Positions 7,422 to 15,161 of a stretch of 19,270 nt of DNA are shown one piece after another. The stretch spans positions 1 to 19,270 of the forward strand of contig DASQRW010000084.1 of assembly GCA_035642715.1 (NCBI GenBank), given 5' to 3'. Made by a program: the position numbers and the translations under genes. Under the pieces are notes generated by a model that was not told the DNA's origin, searched no databases, and saw only the letters and a program-made list of their open reading frames with translations. The stretch comes from JAJNBK01 sp035642715 (GTDB taxonomy: Archaea > Thermoproteota > Nitrososphaeria > Nitrososphaerales > Nitrososphaeraceae). Position 1 is the stretch's first letter. Every line of letters starts with the position of its first letter.

Positions 7422-7857
7422 ATGAATGTCTCCTATAGCAATTTCATGATTGATGTATGCAACATATTAATCAGACTCTTCTGTAGTAGGTTAAGCTTTA
7501 CCTCTTTATTTAATTCTCAAAGTTATAGATTTACATCCAAATCTTTAGAACCAATTGCAAAAATGATATATATCTCTATTTTGGAAATAATACTAGATAA
7601 TCTAAACCAGCCGGATAGATTTGTAATAGGAAAATAGAGTCAAGGAGATTTTCGTAGATGAGGGTTTGTTGGAGAAAATAAATGTTCAAGATAACTGGCT
7701 ATGGGCATTAGCATATATTCCAAGTTCAAATTCACGAATATATTTGACGTTCCATAGACCAAGAGATAAAGAGACCTACTTATGTATGGAGCCTTATCTT
7801 CTTACTGGCATTAAAAAAGTCCTTTTGAAAAGAATCAAGCATATCGCCTCTTACTAG
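7422..7857 (+). pseudogene. Possible broken plus-strand gene split by a one-base frameshift
   Basis: The 450-base gap between the 381-residue gene and rfcL has two adjoining plus-strand frames. The first (7422-7637) ends MIYISILEIILDNLNQPDRF plus VIGK and a TAG. The second is open from 7630 to 7857 without an ATG start and reads as ordinary protein: VKEIFVDEGLLEKINVQDNW, then LWALAYIPSSNSRIYLTFHR, then PRDKETYLCMEPYLL. Removing one A from the A4 run at 7631-7634 joins them. A single-frame start would be TTG at 7666, and an AGGAG at 7643-7647 instead points to an out-of-frame ATG at 7658. The last 78 bases overlap the 3' end of the 381-residue gene on the other strand. The family is not recognised, and the N-terminal part is of low-complexity composition and may not be coding. 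Confidence 0.3.
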
Positions 7858-8925
7858 TTCACCATACCAATATTGGTTATAATGATTAACTGTCAGAAAT
7901 AAAAATTCTAAAAATGGTTTGAGTTGAAATTCTAATGGAAGCATATGAACTGCAAGGTCTGCTTCTTTTAGATAAATTTCACTTTTTTTCATTGTTATTT
8001 CGAATGCTTTCCTAACATCCTTGCTAATAAGTGAATAGTAGAGAGGCCATGATGGTGTTTTAATAGACCGTTGCTTTAAAGCATCTTGAATCTCATTTCC
8101 GCAACCAACACATTCAGCTGCATTTGCCATGCCCAAATGAAATATATCACTCAAAGGAGGACGATTAAATGCCATATTCCTCCCAGCAGTTCCCATTACT
8201 GCACGATATTTCTTATAACAGATAATCATATTTTCATAGTTGATAGATTCTGACTTTGTTTTCATCTTATAATCGATATACTGTCCTAGTCTAGCGTCCT
8301 TAAAGCCCTCTTCAAATGCTTTTAACACCGAGTCTCCACCTTGGGAAATTTTCTCTCTTGCAATTTCCAGAATATAGGGATTCATAAGTTTATAGTCATC
8401 AAGGTATTCGGCGTCCTCATCCTTGTCGATTATTCTATCCATAGGTTCACTAAGATCAATAGCTATAATATGACCATCAATAATTGAATTTTTCAAGTCT
8501 TTGGAAATTTCTTCCTTATAGTAGGTAGAAGCACCATCAAACAATGCATTGAAAACTGGGAACGTCATCTTAACGAAATTAGAATTTAAAATCCTCTGTA
8601 CTCTGTCTGCAAGAATTTCGGGTCTTGATAGTCTTGTTTTAACGTCATTGAGTTTCGTGTCATCTAGAATTAGTTCTGAAGAACCGACTTCACCAGTAAA
8701 TTTTTTCATTGTGGCAGATGGACTAGAATCAGAATTAATCCGCTGATGTAAGGACATTAAGAATCTCTTTGTAAAGTCGCCAAATTCCTTTTCATATTTT
8801 TGCTTATATTTTGTAAATTGTTTATAGCCGTTTTCTCGAAGTAAAATTCTTTTTAAGATTTCTTTTCCAGATCTTGTGCTCAGTAGAGCAGCTTTTGTAA
8901 AGATATGTTCGTCCTTACCGCTCAT
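7780..8925 (-). CDS. Unrecognised 381-residue protein with a CxxC motif
   Basis: I do not recognise the family. The protein is soluble with no signal peptide or clear membrane helix. The N-terminal third is strongly basic and helical (KEILKRILLRENGYKQFTKY and following). The middle is acidic (IDKDEDAEYLDDYKL, about 166-180). The C-terminal half has the most conserved-looking segment: MAFNRPPLSDIFHLGM, then AAECVGCGNEI with Cys272 and Cys275, then an aromatic-rich end (NHYNQYWYGEL). One CxxC pair alone could bind metal only with partners, for example His or another subunit. Start: a GTG lies five codons upstream at 8940, but the TATA-like box near 8957 predicts transcription from about 8931, so ATG at 8925 is chosen. 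It lies between rpsG and rfcL, where a DNA- or RNA-related role would be unsurprising, but that is only context. Confidence 0.8.
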   Translation of the reverse strand: MSGKDEHIFTKAALLSTRSGKEILKRILLRENGYKQFTKYKQKYEKEFGDFTKRFLMSLHQRINSDSSPSATMKKFTGEVGSSELILDDTKLNDVKTRLSRPEILADRVQRILNSNFVKMTFPVFNALFDGASTYYKEEISKDLKNSIIDGHIIAIDLSEPMDRIIDKDEDAEYLDDYKLMNPYILEIAREKISQGGDSVLKAFEEGFKDARLGQYIDYKMKTKSESINYENMIICYKKYRAVMGTAGRNMAFNRPPLSDIFHLGMANAAECVGCGNEIQDALKQRSIKTPSWPLYYSLISKDVRKAFEITMKKSEIYLKEADLAVHMLPLEFQLKPFLEFLFLTVNHYNQYWYGELVRGDMLDSFQKDFFNASKKIRLHT

Positions 8926-8951
8926 ATATATTGCTCTCACTCTAGTATCTA

Positions 8952-8961
8952 ATTATTTAAC
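8952..8961 (-). promoter_or_regulatory. TATA-like box of the 381-residue protein gene
   Basis: GTTAAATAAT on the minus strand, centred about 32 bases before the ATG at 8925. The expected transcription start is near 8931, giving a leader of only a few bases and excluding the upstream GTG. Confidence 0.45.
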
Positions 8962-9160
8962 TTTCATACAATACAAATGTAAATGTTATCAAATACTACT
9001 GCCAATGCTTTACAAAATACATTGACCATTATAGGATGGGATATCTGAATTTTGTTAAGTTATCATAATTATAACTTTAATAGATTACATTACAAGAGTA
9101 TGGCAACTTTAATGATTCAGTTCAATGCAGAAAAGACAAAAATTGTCATCGTATACAACC

Positions 9161-9176
9161 AAAAAATGAAAAAAAA
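9161..9176 (-). terminator. Oligo-T terminator after rpsG
   Basis: Runs of T8 and T6, separated by two bases, lie directly after the rpsG stop on the minus strand (oligo-A 9169-9176 and 9161-9166 on the plus strand). A further T-rich stretch follows near 9131-9142. Oligo-T without a hairpin is the usual archaeal intrinsic terminator, and its position marks the end of the ribosomal/polymerase cluster. Confidence 0.6.
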
Positions 9177-9183
9177 TGCAGCG

Positions 9184-9792
9184 CTAACGAGAAGCCATCG
9201 CTATACGTTCCTGCTCATTCTTTTTCTTAACAGCATGACTCGCCATATCATTATTGGCTGCCAAGATTATCTCTTTTGCTAATGCTTCTTCAATAGTCTG
9301 TGGATTTGAATATGTTGCTTCCCTTACGCCCTCAGCTATGAAACGCAGTGCAAGATCTACTCTTCGTAGCGGCGCCACATCTACCGAAACATGATATACA
9401 ACTCCGCCATAGACAATACGCGTTGTATCTTCATTGGGGGACGCATTTTCTATCGCCCTTACCAACAATTCCACTGGATTTTTACCTGTTTCTATGTTGA
9501 TAACCTCAAGGGCAGTTCTTACTACATTCAATACACGGGCCTTTTTTCCTCCCATTCTACCTGTATTCTTTGCATATTTTTTTCCAAAATGCATCATCTT
9601 ATTGGATAATCTTTCAATTATATTTACGTCAGATTTCTTTAATCTCTGGTGTTCGTGTCTTCCGAAGGTAATTGGAATCACTGATGCTGGTTTCAATGAG
9701 ATTACTCTACTTAGACCTATATCTGTTACTTCGATCTTGGTTGTATCCCACTTGTTAAATAACTTGATATTTACTTGTTCTTTGCCGCTCAT
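9184..9792 (-). CDS. rpsG: Small-subunit ribosomal protein uS7
   Basis: It binds the 3' major domain of 16S rRNA and helps form the head and E-site side of the small subunit. The 202 residues are normal for archaeal S7, which is longer at the N terminus than the bacterial protein. Recognisable parts are GGKKARVLNVVRTALEVI (about 78-95), NPVELLVRAIENASPNED (about 101-118), VVYHVSVDVAPLRRVDLALR and the helical C terminus. It starts three bases after the rpsL stop and is the last gene of the nusA-rpsL-rpsG group, followed by a strong oligo-T terminator. In many other archaea the elongation factor EF-1A and rps10 genes follow, but they do not here. Confidence 0.97.
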   Translation of the reverse strand: MSGKEQVNIKLFNKWDTTKIEVTDIGLSRVISLKPASVIPITFGRHEHQRLKKSDVNIIERLSNKMMHFGKKYAKNTGRMGGKKARVLNVVRTALEVINIETGKNPVELLVRAIENASPNEDTTRIVYGGVVYHVSVDVAPLRRVDLALRFIAEGVREATYSNPQTIEEALAKEIILAANNDMASHAVKKKNEQERIAMASR

Positions 9793-9795
9793 TTA

Positions 9796-10236
9796 CTATC
9801 TTCTCGGTTTTTCCTTCCTACCATAGACAAGTTCCTTCAATGACACACCATTTACTTTAAAAACTTGCCATCTAACACCAGGAATATCACCCATTGCTCC
9901 TCCCATTGACCCTCCAATGCCTTCTAATATTACTTCGTCATGTTCGTCGACAAAGTTCAGGGCACCGTCCCGTGGAAGAAAAGCTGTTATTGATTTACCA
10001 TTTTTGATCAGCTGAACTCTGACACATTTTCTGACCGCCGAGTTGGGTTGTTTTGACTCTATACCTACTTTTTCTAGTACTATGCCTCTCGCCTGCGGCG
10101 CGCCCTCTAATGGATTGGCCTTCTTATCTAACATCAACATTCTTCTTTTGTAATATTTGTTTGCCCATCTGCCTCGGTTCCTCTTAGATCTCAGAACACG
10201 TCCAGCAAATAGTCCTAACGGAGATTTAGCCATCAT
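9796..10236 (-). CDS. rpsL: Small-subunit ribosomal protein uS12
   Basis: This is the decoding-site protein of the 30S subunit. The 146 residues match the archaeal/eukaryotic length. The conserved loops are visible: KQPNSAVRKCVRVQLIKNGK (around 63-82) and FLPRDGALNFVDEHDEV (about 86-102), followed by a Gly-rich turn GIGGSMGGAMGDIPGVRW. Start: ATG at 10236 overlaps the nusA stop in the ATGATG arrangement. The next codon is also ATG (10233), so either could be used. Translation is probably coupled to nusA. rpsG follows after three bases. Confidence 0.97.
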   Translation of the reverse strand: MMAKSPLGLFAGRVLRSKRNRGRWANKYYKRRMLMLDKKANPLEGAPQARGIVLEKVGIESKQPNSAVRKCVRVQLIKNGKSITAFLPRDGALNFVDEHDEVILEGIGGSMGGAMGDIPGVRWQVFKVNGVSLKELVYGRKEKPRR

Positions 10237-10712
10237 ATATTCACTTGTTTATCATTATTTAGAGTTTGTTCTCCACTTACTATAAGAACATTGGATATTT
10301 GGAAGTATCGCTTTGCAAGTAGCCTCGCCTTTTCAGCATTTCTACCTTCTCTGCCTACAACAACTCCCTTTTTCTTCGCATCTACAATAACGACTGCTTG
10401 TTTCGTACCATCCATTCTCTCAATGATCTTAATTTCATTTATCAGTTCTGAATTTAGTATGTTAGAAATAAATTTGCATGGGTCATCGGAATATTCAACT
10501 AGCTCAACCTTTTTTGCAACTACATTTTGAAGTTGCTTGATTGTCGATCCTCCCTTTCCGATCGCGAGACCCATATGTCCCTTGTGAACAATAAATATGA
10601 CACGGTCCATCCTTTCGTCGAAAATACAATCTCGTGCTGTTGCGCTTGTTATGCTCTGAAATAGAGACATTAAACGCAATTCGTCAGAAGTTAATTTAAT
10701 CTTGTCTGTCAT
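10233..10712 (-). CDS. nusA: Archaeal NusA-like transcription factor (two KH domains)
   Basis: This is the archaeal homologue of the RNA-binding part of NusA, thought to act with RNA polymerase in elongation or termination. The 159 residues contain two KH domains with GxxG loops IGKGG (51-55) and VGREG (119-123). The S1 domain and C-terminal repeats of bacterial NusA are absent, as usual in archaea. Start: the frame is open 38 codons further upstream, but that extension (FFKKHEVSFNASNFDYYFLF and so on) looks non-coding, while ATG at 10712 has GAGGT nine to ten bases before it and begins MTDKIKLTSDELRLM, as in the family. It overlaps rpsL by four bases. It lies 299 bases after rpl30e, so an internal promoter is likely. 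Confidence 0.93.
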   Translation of the reverse strand: MTDKIKLTSDELRLMSLFQSITSATARDCIFDERMDRVIFIVHKGHMGLAIGKGGSTIKQLQNVVAKKVELVEYSDDPCKFISNILNSELINEIKIIERMDGTKQAVVIVDAKKKGVVVGREGRNAEKARLLAKRYFQISNVLIVSGEQTLNNDKQVNI

Positions 10713-11011
10713 CTTATAGGACCTCTGAAACAGAAAATAATAGTCGAAATTGGAAGCATTAAAGGACACTTCATGCTTCTTAAAGAAGACCAATTTAAGT
10801 CTTGATGCTGGCAACTTAATTATCACTTTGAAAAGATTTTCTAATACCTAGTCTTACATATGCCGTTATCTTACTTCTACTCAATGTCCTAATGAATTCT
10901 AATAACGCAATGTGGTATACTATTTTTAAGCTGGTGTATTACTAGTATTGTTTGCATTTTCATTGCAAAAGTATTTTCCATTTTCTCAAATGAGATCGAG
11001 AATAAGTATGT
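10713..11011 (-). promoter_or_regulatory. Spacer between rpl30e and nusA with possible internal promoter
   Basis: These 299 bases contain no gene I can support. On the minus strand a TATA-like ACTTAAATTG (10791-10800) would start a transcript near 10770, giving nusA a leader of about 58 bases. A second AT-rich box, CTTAAAAATA (10921-10930), would give a longer leader. A perfect CTTCTT-A-AAGAAG palindrome (10776-10788) sits between the first box and its predicted start, and a TTTGCA/TGCAAA inverted repeat (10951-10969) lies closer to rpl30e. Confidence 0.35.
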
Positions 11012-11341
11012 CTATGAGGTATTGGTTGTTAGATTTTCCTTAGGAGTAGAGATTATTGAAGTAATCTCTTCATTACTACCGCTTTTGATAGAAATAATAC
11101 TAATTCTAAAAGGCTTATTACATAACTTGCCTAGTTGAACTGAATTACCTTCGAACCGGTAAATTGGAATATTAAAAGAATTAGCCTGTTTCTCTAATTT
11201 TAGCCTCTCATCAAGACCAAGCGATGTTGACATAATAACTAGCTTTGAACCTTTCATAGATTGTAATACTTCTTTTGCTCCGCTCTTGTATTTGTTCTCG
11301 GTTATTGCATTCTTAACTACTTTCTCTAATGTCTTGACCAT
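11012..11341 (-). CDS. rpl30e: Large-subunit ribosomal protein eL30 (L30e)
   Basis: This is an archaeal/eukaryotic ribosomal protein of the L7Ae/L30e/S12e RNA-binding fold, in the 50S subunit. The 109 residues are typical. Family marks are TITENKYKSGAKEVL-like N-terminal sequence (here ITENKYKSGAKEVLQSMKGS), SLGLDERLKLEKQANSFNIP, and the hallmark SVQLGKLCNKPFRISIISI near residues 66-84. It starts inside the 3' end of rpoA (29-base overlap). The short polar tail after about residue 88 is not conserved. The rpoA-rpl30e-nusA order is classic for archaea. Confidence 0.94.
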   Translation of the reverse strand: MVKTLEKVVKNAITENKYKSGAKEVLQSMKGSKLVIMSTSLGLDERLKLEKQANSFNIPIYRFEGNSVQLGKLCNKPFRISIISIKSGSNEEITSIISTPKENLTTNTS

Positions 11342-14300
11342 TTTCTTCTTTCATCCTCATGTAGAGATCTACCATACCTGTGCCTACAGGTACCGTAGCG
11401 CCCACTATAACGTTTTCTGTTACACCACGTAATGTTTCGACTTGCCCTTCTAAGGAAGCTTTCGCTATTGTTGGAACTGTGATTTCGAATGCTGCTCGAG
11501 CAAGAACGGAAGTCTTAGTCCCAGCAATACCATGTCTACCAATTTGTTGCAGATATCCCTTCGATGTCATAAGGTCTGCCACTAGCATAATATGTCGTGT
11601 GTCAACTTCCAAGCCCTGTTCCTCAAGGGTGTTTGTAATCTCTTTAACAAGAGCTGTTCTGGCAGCCTCGATTCCAAGTGTTTGCCAGACTTCATAGACA
11701 TTGTTTGTAGTAATTCTAGAGGTATCAACTCCTTCAATTGCTACCACTTTGGAAAGATTGGATCCTGCAGTCTGAATGATCCATTCTTCATCCTGTTTTA
11801 CAATTGTAACTCTTTCAATGTCAGGCACTCCCTTTACTCGAGTATTGAGCAGCTTGTTCTTTAATGTCAAAAGAGTTTGAGCATCAGGTTGGTCAGAAAC
11901 GGTGATTTTAATAAATTGCTTCTTCTTATCAACAGTTATTTCGTATTTCTTCTTTGATCCCTTTAGCATCTCCTGTACTTCATCTAACTTACATCCTCTT
12001 TCTGAAAGTTTAGATTCAGAGAAATAGAACGAAAGAACGCCGCTGTAATCAGTATCAGTTTTTTCAACTAAATCGCTTACCCTAGTAAATATGATTTCTC
12101 TTGCCACATCGAGGGCCTTTTCTCTAGATACTCGATGGGTCTTATCCAAAAAAATGTCCATAGTTGGCGTTACAGGCTTCTTCCGTGCATCTACTAGTTC
12201 AATCAATCTAGGGAGCCCTAGTGTAACATTTCGTTCTTTAACTCCAGCAAAGTGAAATGTTCTAAGTGTCATCTGGGTTCCGGGCTCACCAATAGATTGT
12301 GCAGTCACAACGCCTACTGCTTCTCCAGGCTCAGACATAGCTCTTTCAATTAAATCAACAGTCTTCTTCAATACCTTCTCAATTCCTTCCTTGCTCAATC
12401 TGTTTTCAAACAAAGCGGTTTCAAGGGTATTCCTCAAACGCGGATTAAGGTTTTCTGCGTATTTTGAGACAATATCTTTAATTTCATCTTCTGTAGCCTT
12501 TTTACGCTCATCAACAACCGATTCACTTTCTATTAGTCTAGAAATATTTACAGCCTCCCCGTGATCACTTTTTGCTGGATCGATTCCATCTTCGCCGTAC
12601 AGATACTGTATAATGTTTCCGTGTGGATCTCGAACAGTTTGATCATATTCAATTTTGAGGTGCTCAAGAGCATTAATCAATCTTCTTTGCATGTAACCTG
12701 ATTGCTGTGTCCTGACAGCAGTGTCGACTAGGCCTTCTCTTCCTCCCATTGCGTGGAAGAAGAATTCTAGCGGACTCAATCCGTCTCTATAGTTTGATTT
12801 CACAAAACCCTTGGCATCCGGGCTTGTGTCATTAGTTTTGAAATGAGGCAAAGACCTGTTATGGTATCCTTTATTGATCCTTTTGCCTCTAATAGATTGC
12901 TGACCCAAAGCAGCGGTCATTTGGCCGATATTAAGCGTTGAGCCTCTTGCTCCGGTAGAGGCCATAATTACCCCTGAGTTATCATCAGGAAAGGCTCTAT
13001 CTGCATTTTTGCCTGCTCTGTCCCTTGCTCTTGACAATTCATTTACTACGTATAATTCAAGTGCTTCTTCTGGAGCTAGACCTCTAGTGAGGGGTAATGT
13101 ACCATCCTTGTACTGTTCTATTAACTCATGAACCTTGGCATATGCTTTCTGAATAACATCGCTAATTTCTTTTCTTGTTTCATCGCTTAGCCAGAGATCA
13201 GAATAGCCATAACTAAAACCCCGATGTGTTATGTATGTTTTGAGCATAACAAGTATTGAATCGAGGAACTTTCTAGCAGTATCATTGCCGTAATCTTTAG
13301 TTATTCTATGTAGAACGCTATCAGGTTCTTCTGCTCCAATAGAAGCTTTGTCAATAACTCCGCTAATAAGTTCTCCATTTTTTATTACAACATCCTTTCC
13401 CTCACGCTTTGCAGATTTGTTCCACTTAGAAGTAATGATAAAATTAAAATCCTTTGGCAAGAAAAGAGAAAAGAGTTGTTTACCAGAATATACTTTTTTT
13501 CCATCTTTGCCTATTTTAGGGTCTGGTAGAATCCCACTATATCCGCCAATTAGAGCTAAATTCGCGAATTCTTCTCTGGTAAGAGTTGTATCATCACGAG
13601 TTAAGATGAATGCTCCGGTGATAAAGTCTCTTATTCCACCAATAATAGGTCCACCATATCTTGGTGATATTAACTGGTCTTGAACCTTCATCAACAAAGC
13701 AGCTTCTGCACGTGCCTCTTCGCTTTGAGGAACATGCAGATTCATCTCATCTCCATCAAAGTCCGCATTATAGGGCGGACAAACCGCCGGGTGTAATCTG
13801 AACGTACGATAAGGCAGCACTCTAACGTAGTGAGCCATAATAGACATCCTATGTAATGAAGGTTGTCTATTGAAAATTACTATATCGCCATCAGACAAAT
13901 GTCTTTCAACCATATAACCTGCTGCTATTGAATCAGAAATCATTTTTCTATCGGTGACATAATCCAACCTAATTTTGACTCCGTCTGGTCGGATAATGTA
14001 ATTAGCTCCAGGATATATATTGGGACCATTAATTACTAATTTCTTTAATCTATCGAGGTTCCATTGTGACACAGTTTCTGGAATGGTAAGTTTCTTCGCA
14101 ACGTCTACTGGAACTCCTACGTTTGAAATCTCAAGATTAGGATCAGGAGAAATTACAGTCCTACTTGAAAAATCTACTCTTTTGCCAGAGAGTGAACCTC
14201 TGAATCTACCTTCCTTACCCTTCAATCTTTGAGTCAAAGTTTTAAGAGGCCTGCCAGATCTGTGATGAGCCTGAGGTATTCCTGAAACCTCATTATCAAA

Positions 14301-15134
14301 GTACGTTGTAACATGATATTGCAATAAATCAACCAAATCCTGCACAATAAGTGGAGGTGTTCCAGCTTCTTTACTCTCCTTCAATCTCTGATTTACCCTA
14401 ATGATGTCTACTAGCTTGTGTGTCAAGTCGTCTTCTGATCTTATTCCAGTTTCAAGAATAATGGAAGGTCTCACCGTTACAGGCGGAACTGCTAATACTT
14501 GAAGCACAAACCATTCAGGCCGGGCAGTCCTCGGATCGTATCCCAAGAGAATCAGATCATCATCTGGAATATGTACTAATCTTTCTCTAATAGTAATTGG
14601 CAATAGTCTATTCTCACCAACCTCAGTTTTTTCCACAAATATTGTTGGTTTTGTAAAGATCAATTCATACTGTTCTTTTGCACAATGAGGACATATTTTT
14701 ACCTTTTTCGCCTTTTCGATAATATCATCCTTAACATTCTCTAAGGTTATTACCGCATAGGCAGCCTTACTATCTCTAAGTCCTTTGTATTTAACAAGTT
14801 CTTCTGGGTCAAGTTTAATTCTATTACATGATCTGCAGGTAATTAGTAGCAGTTTGTGAATATCATCAACAAATGCAATATGAAGGACTGGTTCTGCTAA
14901 TTCAATATGGCCAAAGTGGCCAGGACATTTTGCAGATGTATTGCCGCAGGTTGCACATTTTTGTCCTGGTTCAAGTGTTCCTAGACGGTTATCCATCAAG
15001 CCACCTTGTACTGGCATTCCATCCTCATCATAGGTCTCTGGCGCTGTGATTTCAGCAACGCTGAACTTACGAACCTCTACAGGAGACCATACGCTGAATT
15101 TTATTCCTCCTAAAATTTTTACAGATTCTTCCAT
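11313..15134 (-). CDS. rpoA: DNA-directed RNA polymerase subunit A, fused A'+A''
   Basis: This is the largest catalytic subunit, the homologue of bacterial beta' and eukaryotic Rpb1. Most archaea encode it as two genes (A' and A''); here one frame of 1273 residues covers both. N-terminal zinc ligands are C60, C63, C70 and H73, with more Cys pairs at C100/C103 and C148/C151. The catalytic magnesium site NADFDGD is at 456-462. The bridge-helix region FFHAMGGREGLVDTAVRTQQ lies near 785-805, the usual split zone follows at about 830-900, and the trigger-loop region SIGEPGTQMTLRTFHFAGV lies near 944-962. Start: ATG with GAGGT nine bases upstream, 27 bases after the rpoB stop. No stop or frameshift is visible at the A'/A'' junction. 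Confidence 0.98.
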   Translation of the reverse strand: MEESVKILGGIKFSVWSPVEVRKFSVAEITAPETYDEDGMPVQGGLMDNRLGTLEPGQKCATCGNTSAKCPGHFGHIELAEPVLHIAFVDDIHKLLLITCRSCNRIKLDPEELVKYKGLRDSKAAYAVITLENVKDDIIEKAKKVKICPHCAKEQYELIFTKPTIFVEKTEVGENRLLPITIRERLVHIPDDDLILLGYDPRTARPEWFVLQVLAVPPVTVRPSIILETGIRSEDDLTHKLVDIIRVNQRLKESKEAGTPPLIVQDLVDLLQYHVTTYFDNEVSGIPQAHHRSGRPLKTLTQRLKGKEGRFRGSLSGKRVDFSSRTVISPDPNLEISNVGVPVDVAKKLTIPETVSQWNLDRLKKLVINGPNIYPGANYIIRPDGVKIRLDYVTDRKMISDSIAAGYMVERHLSDGDIVIFNRQPSLHRMSIMAHYVRVLPYRTFRLHPAVCPPYNADFDGDEMNLHVPQSEEARAEAALLMKVQDQLISPRYGGPIIGGIRDFITGAFILTRDDTTLTREEFANLALIGGYSGILPDPKIGKDGKKVYSGKQLFSLFLPKDFNFIITSKWNKSAKREGKDVVIKNGELISGVIDKASIGAEEPDSVLHRITKDYGNDTARKFLDSILVMLKTYITHRGFSYGYSDLWLSDETRKEISDVIQKAYAKVHELIEQYKDGTLPLTRGLAPEEALELYVVNELSRARDRAGKNADRAFPDDNSGVIMASTGARGSTLNIGQMTAALGQQSIRGKRINKGYHNRSLPHFKTNDTSPDAKGFVKSNYRDGLSPLEFFFHAMGGREGLVDTAVRTQQSGYMQRRLINALEHLKIEYDQTVRDPHGNIIQYLYGEDGIDPAKSDHGEAVNISRLIESESVVDERKKATEDEIKDIVSKYAENLNPRLRNTLETALFENRLSKEGIEKVLKKTVDLIERAMSEPGEAVGVVTAQSIGEPGTQMTLRTFHFAGVKERNVTLGLPRLIELVDARKKPVTPTMDIFLDKTHRVSREKALDVAREIIFTRVSDLVEKTDTDYSGVLSFYFSESKLSERGCKLDEVQEMLKGSKKKYEITVDKKKQFIKITVSDQPDAQTLLTLKNKLLNTRVKGVPDIERVTIVKQDEEWIIQTAGSNLSKVVAIEGVDTSRITTNNVYEVWQTLGIEAARTALVKEITNTLEEQGLEVDTRHIMLVADLMTSKGYLQQIGRHGIAGTKTSVLARAAFEITVPTIAKASLEGQVETLRGVTENVIVGATVPVGTGMVDLYMRMKEENGQDIRESS

Positions 15135-15161
15135 TCTCTTACTACCTCACTATTCTGGCCT

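Noticed and set aside
9052..9282. Plus-strand frame of 76 codons after the rpsG 3' end
   Set aside because: It starts with TTG without a Shine-Dalgarno and runs through the oligo-A tract that serves as the rpsG terminator and into the rpsG coding region in antisense.
10713..10826. 38-residue N-terminal extension of NusA
   Set aside because: The extension is Phe/Tyr/Asn-rich and unlike the family, while ATG 10712 has a GAGGT site at normal spacing.
11592..11864. Plus-strand frames opposite rpoA and rpoB (several of 70-110 codons)
   Set aside because: All are antisense to conserved polymerase domains, lack ribosome-binding sites, and follow the codon structure of the real genes.
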